Assembly (NCBI GenBank): GCA_947259075.1
Contig: CAMYKQ010000062.1
Location: 1-64,000 of the forward strand
Direction: 5' to 3'
Length of the DNA stretch: 64,000 bases
From: an uncultured Gammaproteobacteria bacterium
Lineage (GTDB): Bacteria > Pseudomonadota > Gammaproteobacteria > DRLM01
Part shown: positions 10,006-17,981 of the stretch, one piece after another
How positions within the stretch are numbered: position 1 is the stretch's first letter
How the letters are laid out: each line of letters starts with the position of its first letter
Program-made: the position numbers and the translations under genes
The notes under the pieces: model-generated
Told to the model about the DNA's origin: nothing
What the model saw: the letters and a program-made list of their open reading frames with translations, nothing else
Databases searched by the model: none

Positions 10006-12531
10006 TTGACCAAGCCTCTCACAAACACGGCGCTGCCCGTTGACGAAACCCTGCCGGAATTAATCAGCGCGCTCGCGCGCGGGCGTAATGCCGTGTTGCA
10101 AGCCCCGCCCGGCGCCGGTAAAACCACGCGCGTGCCGCTCGCCTTGTTGCATGAACCGTGGCTGGCGGGACGGCGCATCATCATGCTGGAACCGCGCCGC
10201 CTCGCCGCGCGCGCCGCCGCGCATTATATGGCGGCGCAGCTGGGCGAGCAGGCGGGCGGCACCGTGGGTTATCGCGTGCGCTTGGACACACGCGTGAGCG
10301 CCAAGACGCGTATCGAAGTGGTGACCGAGGGCGTGCTCACGCGTTTGTTGCAAGCGGACCCCGCGTTGGCGGGCGTGGGTATGGTGATTTTCGATGAATT
10401 TCACGAGCGCAGCCTGCAAGCCGATTTAGGCTTGGCCCTGTGTCTCGAAACTCAGGGCGCGCTGCGCGAGGATTTGCGTCTGCTGGTGATGTCCGCGACT
10501 TTGGACGGCGCGCCGGTGGCGCGCTTATTGGGTGACGCCCCGCTCATTAGCAGTACCGGGCGTAGTTATCCAGTAGAGACGATTTATCTGCCGCCCGCGT
10601 CGCGTCCCGCGCGGCCGGGCCTGCCGCTTCATCACGTGCTTGCCGTAGTGCGTCAAGCGCTGAGTGAGCAAGCGGGGAGTGTGCTGGTGTTTTTGCCGGG
10701 GGCGGGGGAGATCAAACGTCTTGAACGCTTGCTCAATGAGAGTGGTTTGGCAGCGGATGTGATGGTCGCATCACTCTATGGCGATCTGCCTCAGGCCGCG
10801 CAGGAACAGGCCATCCGTCCCGCGCCGCGGGATAAGCGCAAAGTGGTATTGGCCAGCGCCATCGCCGAGACCAGTCTCACCATCGAAGGCGTGCGCGTGG
10901 TCATCGACGGCGGCTGGGCGCGGCTGCCGCGTTTCGATCCGGTCAGCGGCATGACGCGTCTCGATACCGTGCGCGTCACTCAAGCCGCCGCCGAACAACG
11001 CCGTGGCCGCGCCGGGCGCACCCAAGCCGGCGTGTGTTACCGCCTGTGGGGCGAGGGCGAGCATAAATCACTCGCGGATTTCACCCGCCCCGAAATTCTG
11101 GAAGCGGACTTGGCGCCGCTGGCGCTCGATCTCGCGCTATGGGGGGTGTGTGATCCCGCCGCGCTCGCATGGCTCACCCCGCCGCCCGCCGCGGCTTATG
11201 ACCAGGCGCGAGAGTTATTGCGGCAACTCGGCGCCTTGGACGGGCGGGGCGGTATCAGCGCCCATGGCCGTGCGATGGCGGAGCTGGCCATGCATCCCCG
11301 CCTCGCGCATATGTTGTTGCAGGGCGAGTCGCTTGGACTCGGCGCGCTGGCATGTGAGCTTGCGGCCTTGTTGAGTGAACGTGATGTGCTCAAGGGTGCG
11401 CGCGATGCGGATCTGCGCTTGCGTTTGGAGGTCATGCACGGCCACGGCGTGCGTGTGCAGGCAGACCGGAATGCCTGTGCACGCGTGCGCCAAACCGCGC
11501 AGCATTGGCGGCGGCAAAGGGGATTAAGCGATGAGCTTAGCGAGGCGCAATTCGACCGCGCCGGTGTATTGCTGGTCTGCGCCTATCCCGATCGCATCGC
11601 GCAGCGCCGTCCCGGCGCCGAGCCGCGTTATCGCCTAGCCAACGGCCGCGGCGCCTTTTTTAGTGATCACGAACCGCTGAGCGGTGAGCCTTTCATCGTC
11701 GCCGCCGAGGTGGACGGCGCGGCGCGTGAGGCGCGGGTGTTTCTCGCCGCGGCGGTGACGCTCGCGGAACTTGAACGGCATTGCGCCGACCTGATCGTCC
11801 AGCGCGACTTCGTGAGCTGGGACGCCAAAAGCGAGAGCGTGCAAGCGCGGCGGCAGCGCTGCTTGGGCGAGCTGGTGTTGGAGGATGCACCCTTGCCGGA
11901 TGCCGATCCCGCCGCGATCAGCGCCGCGCTGGCGCAGGGTATACGCCAAATGGGGTTGGATTGTTTGCCGTGGACTGACAGCGTGCGGCGCTGGCAGCAG
12001 CGCGTGCTGTTTTTGCGGCGGGTGCTGGGCGCGGACTGGCCCGATGTCAGCGACGCGGCCTTGCTCGCCACGCTTGAAACCTGGCTGGCGCCTTATCTGA
12101 GTCATTGCGCGCGCCGCAGTCATTTGACGCACGTCGATCTGCATGCCGCGCTTCACGGTTTATTGCCTTGGGACCAGCAGCGCGCCCTCGATGAGTTGGC
12201 GCCGACGCATGTGACCGTGCCCAGCGGTTCGCGCCTGCCCCTCGATTACGACAATGAGCCGCCGGTGCTGGCGGTGCGGCTGCAAGAGATGTTCGGCGCC
12301 AAGGATACACCGCGTCTCGCCGGCGGCAGGGTGGCGGTGTTGTTGCACCTGCTGTCGCCGGCGCGCCGCCCGGTGCAGCTGACGCAAGACTTGGCGGGCT
12401 TTTGGGCCGGCAGTTACCACGAAGTTAAAAAAGACCTCAAAGGGCGTTATCCCAAACACCCGTGGCCGGACGATCCCCTGCAAGCCCAGCCCACGGCGCG
12501 GGCCAAACCCGCGATAAAACCTAGGTCGTAA
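10006..12531 (+). CDS. hrpB: ATP-dependent helicase HrpB
   Basis: 841 residues; a TTG start at 10006 gives the usual short lead to LPVDETLPELISALARGRNA, and no ATG is available before the Walker A motif APPGAGKTT. DEAH/RHA-type helicase of unknown cellular task. Motifs in order: GAGKTT, DEFHERS (motif II), SATLDG (III), ASAIAETSLTIEG (V) and QRRGRAGR (VI), then the HrpB-specific C-terminal domain. The last 16 residues (QAQPTARAKPAIKPRS) exist only because a codon that is TAA in the nearby duplicate copy (13898-14047) is CAA here. The 3' end is duplicated after the PEP-CTERM gene. Confidence 0.93.
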   Translation: MTKPLTNTALPVDETLPELISALARGRNAVLQAPPGAGKTTRVPLALLHEPWLAGRRIIMLEPRRLAARAAAHYMAAQLGEQAGGTVGYRVRLDTRVSAKTRIEVVTEGVLTRLLQADPALAGVGMVIFDEFHERSLQADLGLALCLETQGALREDLRLLVMSATLDGAPVARLLGDAPLISSTGRSYPVETIYLPPASRPARPGLPLHHVLAVVRQALSEQAGSVLVFLPGAGEIKRLERLLNESGLAADVMVASLYGDLPQAAQEQAIRPAPRDKRKVVLASAIAETSLTIEGVRVVIDGGWARLPRFDPVSGMTRLDTVRVTQAAAEQRRGRAGRTQAGVCYRLWGEGEHKSLADFTRPEILEADLAPLALDLALWGVCDPAALAWLTPPPAAAYDQARELLRQLGALDGRGGISAHGRAMAELAMHPRLAHMLLQGESLGLGALACELAALLSERDVLKGARDADLRLRLEVMHGHGVRVQADRNACARVRQTAQHWRRQRGLSDELSEAQFDRAGVLLVCAYPDRIAQRRPGAEPRYRLANGRGAFFSDHEPLSGEPFIVAAEVDGAAREARVFLAAAVTLAELERHCADLIVQRDFVSWDAKSESVQARRQRCLGELVLEDAPLPDADPAAISAALAQGIRQMGLDCLPWTDSVRRWQQRVLFLRRVLGADWPDVSDAALLATLETWLAPYLSHCARRSHLTHVDLHAALHGLLPWDQQRALDELAPTHVTVPSGSRLPLDYDNEPPVLAVRLQEMFGAKDTPRLAGGRVAVLLHLLSPARRPVQLTQDLAGFWAGSYHEVKKDLKGRYPKHPWPDDPLQAQPTARAKPAIKPRS
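12382..12525 (+). repeat. Copy A of the hrpB 3'-end direct repeat
   Basis: The first 126 bases match 13898-14023 with nine mismatches and no gap; a shared ACCTAGG ends both copies. This copy lies inside the intact hrpB gene. Confidence 0.9.
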
Positions 12532-12679
12532 GCGGGGTGCCTGGCGTCGCGTGGTTTCGTTTGCCGGAGAGAAACCGGCATATTAGCTTGCCTTGGCGAT
12601 GTCGCCGATCCTTACATCCTGTCCAATATTTCTGAGCGGTAAAAATATAACTCCATGTATTATAAATATTAAAAAAACA

Positions 12680-12694
12680 TGGCATGAGAGCTGC
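12680..12694 (+). promoter_or_regulatory. Sigma-54-type promoter of the PEP-CTERM gene
   Basis: TGGCATG-AGAG-CTGC has the exact -24/-12 geometry of RpoN promoters (TGGCACG-N4-TTGC), with GG and GC separated by ten bases. It lies 75 bases before the PEP-CTERM start in a very AT-rich stretch. RpoN control of PEP-CTERM genes through the PrsK/PrsR system is known in exosortase-bearing bacteria. Confidence 0.6.
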
Positions 12695-12768
12695 ACATTC
12701 AATAACAAAAGCGGCCTTGGTCGCTTTAGTTGTGTCTGGGCATTATAACTACTATGAAAGAACCTCTC

Positions 12769-13746
12769 ATGAAGACGTTTGCAGTGCATGGAGCGGGCTT
12801 AATTCTGGCCTTGGGTTTAGTCAATGCGGCGAACGCGACCGCACCCATCTTATTCGATCCCGATGGCACAAAGGCGACCAATAGCGCCAGTGTTATTTCT
12901 ACTTTCGATTGGGCGCCCGGCAATAGCATCATCACCACCAATCCCGCACTCACTGGCGGTGGCTCTGGTCAGGTGTACGTCCATTCAAGCTTGTCTGGTT
13001 TCGCGGACAAAAACGGTGATCCCGTGGGCGCCCCCGCGGGTTTAAACACCGCATTCGAAATCACCTTCGTCGGCGGCTATGGCGAGAAGGTGATACCGTT
13101 ATCGGCGAATTCGGTAACCTTCGCTATCGATACCGCGCCTACTTTTAAAAATTTCTTTGAAGTGTGGTACGACGATTTTTCCACGGGTGCGAAATCCAGC
13201 TCACTCTCGGGTAAAGGCTATAATGACGGTGTGTTGATTCTCTCCGGCTCGGTGACGAGCGTGGGCGGCAGTTTCAGCATGGTCTTGAACAGCGATGGCA
13301 CGCCCAAGGTCTCACCTAAACTGGATGCCTTCGGCACGGATAACTACAAGTCGGGTACTAACACCATCAAATCGATCACCGGCTCCGGTGGTACGGACGT
13401 CGCCATCGATGTGTCTTTCGTCCATCCTGACTTCTTCAAGACCGACGTGAGCAAGTTGGCGATCGACTTGTTGTTCAATAGCTCGCAAGTCGTGCCCTTC
13501 AGCCAGACCAATCCCTCGGCACGCTTCACCACCGGCACCGGTGGTATCGCGCCCAGTTTGATCGGCGCGGGTTCGGCGAATGTGCCGCTGGGCTCCATCA
13601 ACGGTTTGACCAGCACCGGGTTCATGTTGCAGGCCGATCCCAATATGGCTTTCAACGTCGTGCCCGAGCCAAGCAGCTTGGCCTTGTTGGGCATGGGTTT
13701 GCTGGGCCTGGGGCTGCGCGGCTTGCGCCGCCGGGTTCAAGCTTAA
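12769..13746 (+). CDS. PEP-CTERM sorting-domain surface protein
   Basis: 325 residues from the ATG at 12769, directly followed by a signal peptide (hydrophobic core GAGLILALGLVNAANA). An ATG at 12754 is also in frame. The body is rich in Gly, Ser, Thr and Asn with no recognisable enzyme motif, and looks like an extracellular beta-rich domain. The C-terminus has the full tripartite sorting signal: VPEPSSLALLG, a hydrophobic segment and the basic tail RGLRRR. Such proteins are processed by an exosortase (EpsH/Xrt) and displayed or secreted with exopolysaccharide. No exosortase is in the window. The gene sits between two copies of the hrpB 3' end and has its own sigma-54-type promoter and strong terminator. 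Confidence 0.88.
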   Translation: MKTFAVHGAGLILALGLVNAANATAPILFDPDGTKATNSASVISTFDWAPGNSIITTNPALTGGGSGQVYVHSSLSGFADKNGDPVGAPAGLNTAFEITFVGGYGEKVIPLSANSVTFAIDTAPTFKNFFEVWYDDFSTGAKSSSLSGKGYNDGVLILSGSVTSVGGSFSMVLNSDGTPKVSPKLDAFGTDNYKSGTNTIKSITGSGGTDVAIDVSFVHPDFFKTDVSKLAIDLLFNSSQVVPFSQTNPSARFTTGTGGIAPSLIGAGSANVPLGSINGLTSTGFMLQADPNMAFNVVPEPSSLALLGMGLLGLGLRGLRRRVQA

Positions 13747-13754
13747 CGTCATCC

Positions 13755-13802
13755 AACCGTGTCTCTCACCCGCCGCATGCGGGTGAGAGACACGGTTTTT
13801 TT
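13755..13802 (+). terminator. Strong intrinsic terminator after the PEP-CTERM gene
   Basis: AACCGTGTCTCTCACCCGC (13755-13773) is perfectly complementary to 13779-13797, a 19-bp stem with a five-base loop, ending in a run of seven T. Confidence 0.9.
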
Positions 13803-13897
13803 CTCCCCCGTATTCCTTCGCAGCTGAACGCTGAATAGCGTTAAATCCCTCGTTCGCGCGGCCTTGTAAGCCTGCTCGCTGACTCAAGATGCGGCAT

Positions 13898-14047
13898 ACG
13901 CAAGACTTGGCGGGCTTTTGGGCCGGCAGTTACCACGAGGTTAAAAAAGACCTCAAAGGCCGCTACCCGAAACACCCGTGGCCGGGCGATCCGCTGTAAG
14001 CCCAGCCCATGGCGCGGGCCAAATCGACTATGCCACTACAACCTAGG
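13898..14047 (+). pseudogene. Remnant of a second hrpB 3' end
   Basis: Encodes the final residues of HrpB (QDLAGFWAGSYHEVKKD... HPWPGDPL, then TAA) with no upstream gene. Against the live hrpB it differs at 9 of 126 aligned bases. Of the seven differences before its stop, six are silent third-position changes, so the two copies diverged while both were translated. This copy has the stop TAA where live hrpB reads CAA. It marks the right edge of the segment carrying the PEP-CTERM gene. Confidence 0.85.
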
Positions 14048-14172
14048 AGCAGGGGCAAGGCTTAAGCACTTGCACGCTCACTCAATCCACGGAATCATCT
14101 TCACTGCGTGTTTGTTTTTTAAGGAACCTGATTTATTAGTGGTTCCGTGCGGCGCAAGGACGCACCGCTATT

Positions 14173-14266
14173 TTCCATGGCGGAACGCCATGGAAGATGA
14201 AGAAAAGCGAAAATCCCACTTTTCGCTTTTCGTTCTCTGAAAATGCCAGGACGGCATTATTCAGAG
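14173..14266. repeat. Cluster of three palindromes downstream of metE
   Basis: Three back-to-back hairpins: TTCCATGGCG/CGCCATGGAA (14173-14195); GAAAAGCGAAAA/TTTTCGCTTTTC (14202-14231); and an imperfect CTCTGAAAATGCC/GGCATTATTCAGAG (14234-14266). They lie just past the metE stop and could terminate it or protect the mRNA end. The array resembles a REP/BIME-like cluster, but no second copy is seen here. Confidence 0.55.
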
Positions 14267-14286
14267 CTTCCTTAAATTCAACTTTT

Positions 14287-16593
14287 TCAGGAGGCAGGGA
14301 AGGGCATAGGTCGTGAAGCGGCGTGACGTAGTTTTCTAGCCGCATCGACCATATGCATCAATGCTGTTTCTACCTCCGGCCAAGCTCGGGTCTTAAGTCC
14401 ACAATCGGGGTTGATCCATAGACGTTCGCTGGGAATGTAGCGCGCCGCTTTTTGCATCAGGGTCATGATGTCCGCCACGCTCGGGATATTGGGGCTGTGT
14501 ATATCGTAGACGCCAGGGCCGATTTCATTGGGGTAGGCGAAGCGTTCAAAGGCATTGAGGAGTTCCATATCAGAGCGGGACGTTTCGATGGTGATGACAT
14601 CGGCATCCATGGCGGCCACGGCCTCGATGATGTCGTTGAATTCGGAATAACACATATGGGTATGAATTTGAGTCGTGTCGTCCACACCCGCGGCACTGAT
14701 GCGGAAGGCACGCACCGCCCAGTTGAGATAGGCGCTCCAGTCTTTTTTACGTAAGGGCAAACCTTCGCGTAAGGCTGCTTCGTCTATCTGTATAATTCGG
14801 ATGCCCGCGGCCTCTAGGTCGGTCACCTCCGCGCGTAGCGCCAGCGCAATTTGCAAACAGGTATCAGCGCGAGATTGATCGTCACGCACAAAGGACCAAT
14901 TCAAAATCGTCACGGGTCCAGTGAGCATGCCTTTCATTGGCTTGTCGGTGAGCGATTGCGCATAGCGTATCCATTCGACCGTCATCGCCTTGGGTCGCGT
15001 CACGTCACCATGGATAATTGGTGGTTTGACGCAGCGCGAACCGTAGGATTGCACCCAGCCATTGCGGCTGAAGCTGATGCCGTCGAGTTGTTCGCCGAAA
15101 TACTCCACCATGTCATTGCGTTCGGCCTCGCCATGCACCAAGACATCAAGTCCGAGTTGTTCCTGTTTTGCTACGGTATAGGCGATTTCGCGCCGCATCC
15201 GTTCTTTATAGTCGTGTTCACTGATGCGCCCTTGTTTGAATTCGCGGCGGCTTTTACGGATGCTGTCGGTCTGAGGAAAGGAGCCGATGGTCGTGGTGGG
15301 ATATAAGGGCAGCCTGAGCCAGGCAGTTTGCTTCGCGGCGCGCTGTTGATAGGCGCTGTCGCGTTGAACCCAGGTGTCATCAATGCTGGCGCAGTCCTGT
15401 TTAACCGTTGCATTGTGGATGCGGTTCGAGGTGGCGCGGCTGTGTTTGGCGCGAGCCGATGCCGCCAAGTACTCCGCGACGGCTTCATATCCTTCATTTA
15501 AAGCGCGTTTGAGCGTCACGATTTCTTCCAATTTTTGTCTTGCGAAGGCTAGCCATGATTTGAATTCCTCGTCCAGCGTGGTTTCATGCGTCAGGTCCAC
15601 CGGGACGTGTAGTAACGAACAAGAAGGTGCTAGCCAGAGGCGTTCACCGAGCCGGTCTTTGATTGCGGTGATGCGTTCCAACAAGGTGCGGAGATCGGCG
15701 CGCCAAATATTTCTGCCATCAATAATGCCTAGCGACAGAACCTTATACGCGGGCAGCCAGTTGATGACGGTGTCGATTTCATCCGCCGCGCGTACGGCAT
15801 CAATGTGTAAACCGGCGACCGGCAAGCCGCAGGCCAGGGTGAGATTATCTTGCAGGCAGCCAAAATAAGTGGTGAGCAAGAGTTTAAGCCCGCTGTTTTG
15901 CAAACGGTTGTACGTTGCTTCAAAGGCTTGTTGCCAGGCTGACGGGAGATCCAGTGCCAGAATGGGTTCGTCGAGCTGCACCCACTCTATATCCTGCGCG
16001 CGTAAACGGTTCAGAATTTCTCCGTAGACGGGAATGAGAGCATCAAGCAAATCGAGTTTGTCGAGGGCACTGCCTTTGCTTTTACCCAGCCACAGATAGG
16101 TGAGCGGGCCTGGAATGATAGGCTTCACGCGGTAGCCTAGGGCCTGCGCCTCCGAGACTTCGTCAAAAAGTTTGTTGCACGACAGCTTGAAATTCTGTTT
16201 GGCTTCGAACTCGGGCACGATGTAGTGATAATTGGTATCGAACCATTTGGTCATTTCACATGCGCTGGCGGGATTGCCACTGGGCGCATGGCCGCGGGCC
16301 ATACGAAAATAAGTGTCAAGATTAACTTCGCCGCCGTCCCAGTCGAACCGCGAGGGCACCACGCCCAACATCGCGGAGAGATCGAGGATGTGGTCATACC
16401 AGGAAAAGTCACCCACGGGTAGGAAGTCCATTCCGACCCCTGCTTGTTGTGCCCAATGGCGCGCCCGCAGTTCTTTGCCGGTCGTGGTCAGCTGAGTGAC
16501 ATTGATGTCACCGCGCCAGTAGGCCTCTTGCGCGGTTTTCAATTCCCGGTGAACGCCGATGCGGGGAAAGCCGAGGTTATGGGCGAGGGTCAT
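14287..16593 (-). CDS. metE: Cobalamin-independent methionine synthase
   Basis: 768 residues, normal for MetE. Transfers methyl from 5-methyltetrahydropteroyltriglutamate to homocysteine without B12. N-terminal half starts [19 protein letters not shown]; the C-terminal catalytic half has [11 protein letters not shown] and the zinc ligands in THMCYSEF (His, Cys) and NPDCGLKTR (Cys). Start has GGAGC seven bases upstream. Divergent from metR, with two MetR-type boxes between them, so it is probably activated by MetR with homocysteine. No cobalamin riboswitch precedes it; one lies beyond metR, before nrdA. Confidence 0.97.
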   Translation of the reverse strand: MTLAHNLGFPRIGVHRELKTAQEAYWRGDINVTQLTTTGKELRARHWAQQAGVGMDFLPVGDFSWYDHILDLSAMLGVVPSRFDWDGGEVNLDTYFRMARGHAPSGNPASACEMTKWFDTNYHYIVPEFEAKQNFKLSCNKLFDEVSEAQALGYRVKPIIPGPLTYLWLGKSKGSALDKLDLLDALIPVYGEILNRLRAQDIEWVQLDEPILALDLPSAWQQAFEATYNRLQNSGLKLLLTTYFGCLQDNLTLACGLPVAGLHIDAVRAADEIDTVINWLPAYKVLSLGIIDGRNIWRADLRTLLERITAIKDRLGERLWLAPSCSLLHVPVDLTHETTLDEEFKSWLAFARQKLEEIVTLKRALNEGYEAVAEYLAASARAKHSRATSNRIHNATVKQDCASIDDTWVQRDSAYQQRAAKQTAWLRLPLYPTTTIGSFPQTDSIRKSRREFKQGRISEHDYKERMRREIAYTVAKQEQLGLDVLVHGEAERNDMVEYFGEQLDGISFSRNGWVQSYGSRCVKPPIIHGDVTRPKAMTVEWIRYAQSLTDKPMKGMLTGPVTILNWSFVRDDQSRADTCLQIALALRAEVTDLEAAGIRIIQIDEAALREGLPLRKKDWSAYLNWAVRAFRISAAGVDDTTQIHTHMCYSEFNDIIEAVAAMDADVITIETSRSDMELLNAFERFAYPNEIGPGVYDIHSPNIPSVADIMTLMQKAARYIPSERLWINPDCGLKTRAWPEVETALMHMVDAARKLRHAASRPMPFPAS

Positions 16594-16650
16594 GTCTTGC
16601 TCCGTATTGTGGTCGAGGAATTGCGTTGGAGTATGCTCAGTGTTTAGTAT

Positions 16651-16663
16651 TGAGACAATTTCA
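16651..16663. promoter_or_regulatory. MetR-box-like operator 1
   Basis: TGAGACAATTTCA, one base from the MetR consensus TGAA-N5-TTCA, in the metE-metR intergenic region. Confidence 0.55.
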
Positions 16664-16681
16664 CGTTTTTACTAATTATCA

Positions 16682-16694
16682 TGAGATTAATTCA
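16682..16694. promoter_or_regulatory. MetR-box-like operator 2
   Basis: TGAGATTAATTCA has the same TGAG-N5-TTCA form as box 1 and starts 31 bases after it (about three helical turns), on the same DNA face. It ends two bases before the metR start, so binding here could also repress metR. Confidence 0.55.
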
Positions 16695-16696
16695 AG

Positions 16697-17587
16697 ATGT
16701 TTTTAGAGTTACGCCACCTCCGCAGTCTGATCGCCATTGATGCCGCGACAAATCTCGCTCGCGCCGCCGAGCAGGTACACCTCACGCAATCGGCGTTGTC
16801 GCATCAGATCAAGGCCATGGAAAACTACTATGGCGCCCCCTTGTTTCTGCGTAATACCAAGCCCTTGCGCCTGACACCGGCGGGACTAAAAATTCTGGAA
16901 CTCGCTCGGCGGGTATTGCCCGAAATTGAGCGCGCGGAAAAAGATCTGTTGCGGCACGCGAAAGGCGAGACTGGCCGTCTGCATATTGCCATTGAGTGCC
17001 ATGCTTGCTTTGAATGGCTGATGCCCGTGTTGGATGCCTTCCGCAAAACCTGGCCCGAAGTCGAGGTGGACATTCGCGCTGGCGTGAGTTTCGATCCGCT
17101 TCCGGCATTGCAAAAAGGTGAAATTGATTTAGTGATCAGTTCCGACCCGCTTGAGCTGAATGACATCAGTTTTGAGCCGCTGTTCGAGTATGAGGCCCGC
17201 CTAGTCATGGCGCATACTCATTCCTTGGCGAACAAGTCGTTCATTGATCCCGTCGATTTGAAGGGTGAAACCTTGATCACCTATCCGGTGCGACGCCAGC
17301 GCCTTGATGTCTTTACCCGTTTCCTGCAACCGGCGGGGATAGAACCCTTGGCGGTGCGTCAGTCGGAACTGACCGCCGTGATATTACTATTGGTGGCGAG
17401 TCAGCGCGGGGTCGCGGTACTTCCCGATTGGGTCTTGCTCGAGGCGACGCAAAAGAGCAGTTTGGCAACCCGGCCTTTGACGCAACACGGCATGCACGGC
17501 ACCCTCTTTGCCGCAGTGCGGCGACCGGAAAGTACCATGCCCTTCATGCGGGATTTTATTGATCTGGCGCGGGAGCGCGGAAATTAA
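16697..17587 (+). CDS. metR: LysR-family regulator of methionine genes
   Basis: 296 residues. N-terminal winged helix-turn-helix: ELRHLRSLIAIDAATNLARA then QVHLTQSALSHQIKAME. The effector domain carries MetR-like stretches: HIAIECHACFEWLMPVLDAF, GVSFDPLPALQKGEIDLVIS, LITYPVRRQRLDVFTRFLQPAG and VAVLPDWVL, matching E. coli MetR well in order. In that family homocysteine is the coinducer and metE the main target. Divergent from metE with two candidate boxes between. The annotation is firm; the gene symbol rests on sequence and context together. Confidence 0.93.
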   Translation: MFLELRHLRSLIAIDAATNLARAAEQVHLTQSALSHQIKAMENYYGAPLFLRNTKPLRLTPAGLKILELARRVLPEIERAEKDLLRHAKGETGRLHIAIECHACFEWLMPVLDAFRKTWPEVEVDIRAGVSFDPLPALQKGEIDLVISSDPLELNDISFEPLFEYEARLVMAHTHSLANKSFIDPVDLKGETLITYPVRRQRLDVFTRFLQPAGIEPLAVRQSELTAVILLLVASQRGVAVLPDWVLLEATQKSSLATRPLTQHGMHGTLFAAVRRPESTMPFMRDFIDLARERGN

Positions 17588-17640
17588 TCGCGTGAATTAT
17601 CCGCTTGTCATCCCGGCAATGCTGATATATCTTGTGTCAA

Positions 17641-17835
17641 CGTTCCGGTTTGCGCACTAGATATAGTGCGCAAGTCAGCAGGGGAACCCGGTGAGAATCC
17701 GGGACTGTCGCGCAGCGGTATAGGGGAACAAAGGCCACCGACATCTCGTCAGGCAGCGTCCATCAGGATGGCACGCCGTGGTCCACGTTGAATCGCCTTG
17801 ATTCATGCCCCCAAGTCCGAATACCTGCCGGAACG
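17641..17835 (+). ncRNA. Cobalamin riboswitch upstream of nrdA
   Basis: Outer helix P1 pairs CGTTCCGG (17641-17648) with CCGGAACG (17828-17835). Inside lie a hairpin TTGCGCAC/GTGCGCAA (17650-17673), the core GGGAACCCGGTGAGAATCC (from 17682) continuing into GGGACTGTCGCGCAGCGGTA, the conserved GCCACCG (17734-17740), and the B12 box CCAAGTCCGAATACCTGCC (17811-17829). All parts are in the family's order. It controls the class I ribonucleotide reductase genes, presumably shutting them off when adenosylcobalamin is plentiful. Confidence 0.93.
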
Positions 17836-17947
17836 CGGCATCCACTCGTGGAAAAACTCAGGACCTCGCGTCAAGGTCACAGGGTAGAAGACCGTGCTGT
17901 CGTTTTACTTATCACTCGCACGCGTTTTCCCTCTCATACTTTGCGCA

Positions 17948-17981
17948 GGTTCCCAATAGCTGCAAGGAAAGAGAGGGAACC
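17948..17981 (+). promoter_or_regulatory. Ribosome-site-sequestering hairpin (riboswitch expression platform)
   Basis: GGTTCCC (17948-17954) pairs with GGGAACC (17975-17981), which touches the nrdA ATG and encloses the purine-rich ribosome site AAGGAAAGAGAGG. This implies translational control by the riboswitch about 110 bases upstream. No T run follows the stem, so it is not a terminator. Confidence 0.6.

Noticed and set aside
13312-13887. 191-codon minus-strand frame over the PEP-CTERM gene and terminator
   Set aside because: Runs through a 19-bp terminator stem; no ribosome site or family.
17805-17981. N-terminal extension of NrdA
   Set aside because: The open frame crosses the riboswitch; the ATG at 17982 is the first with a ribosome site.
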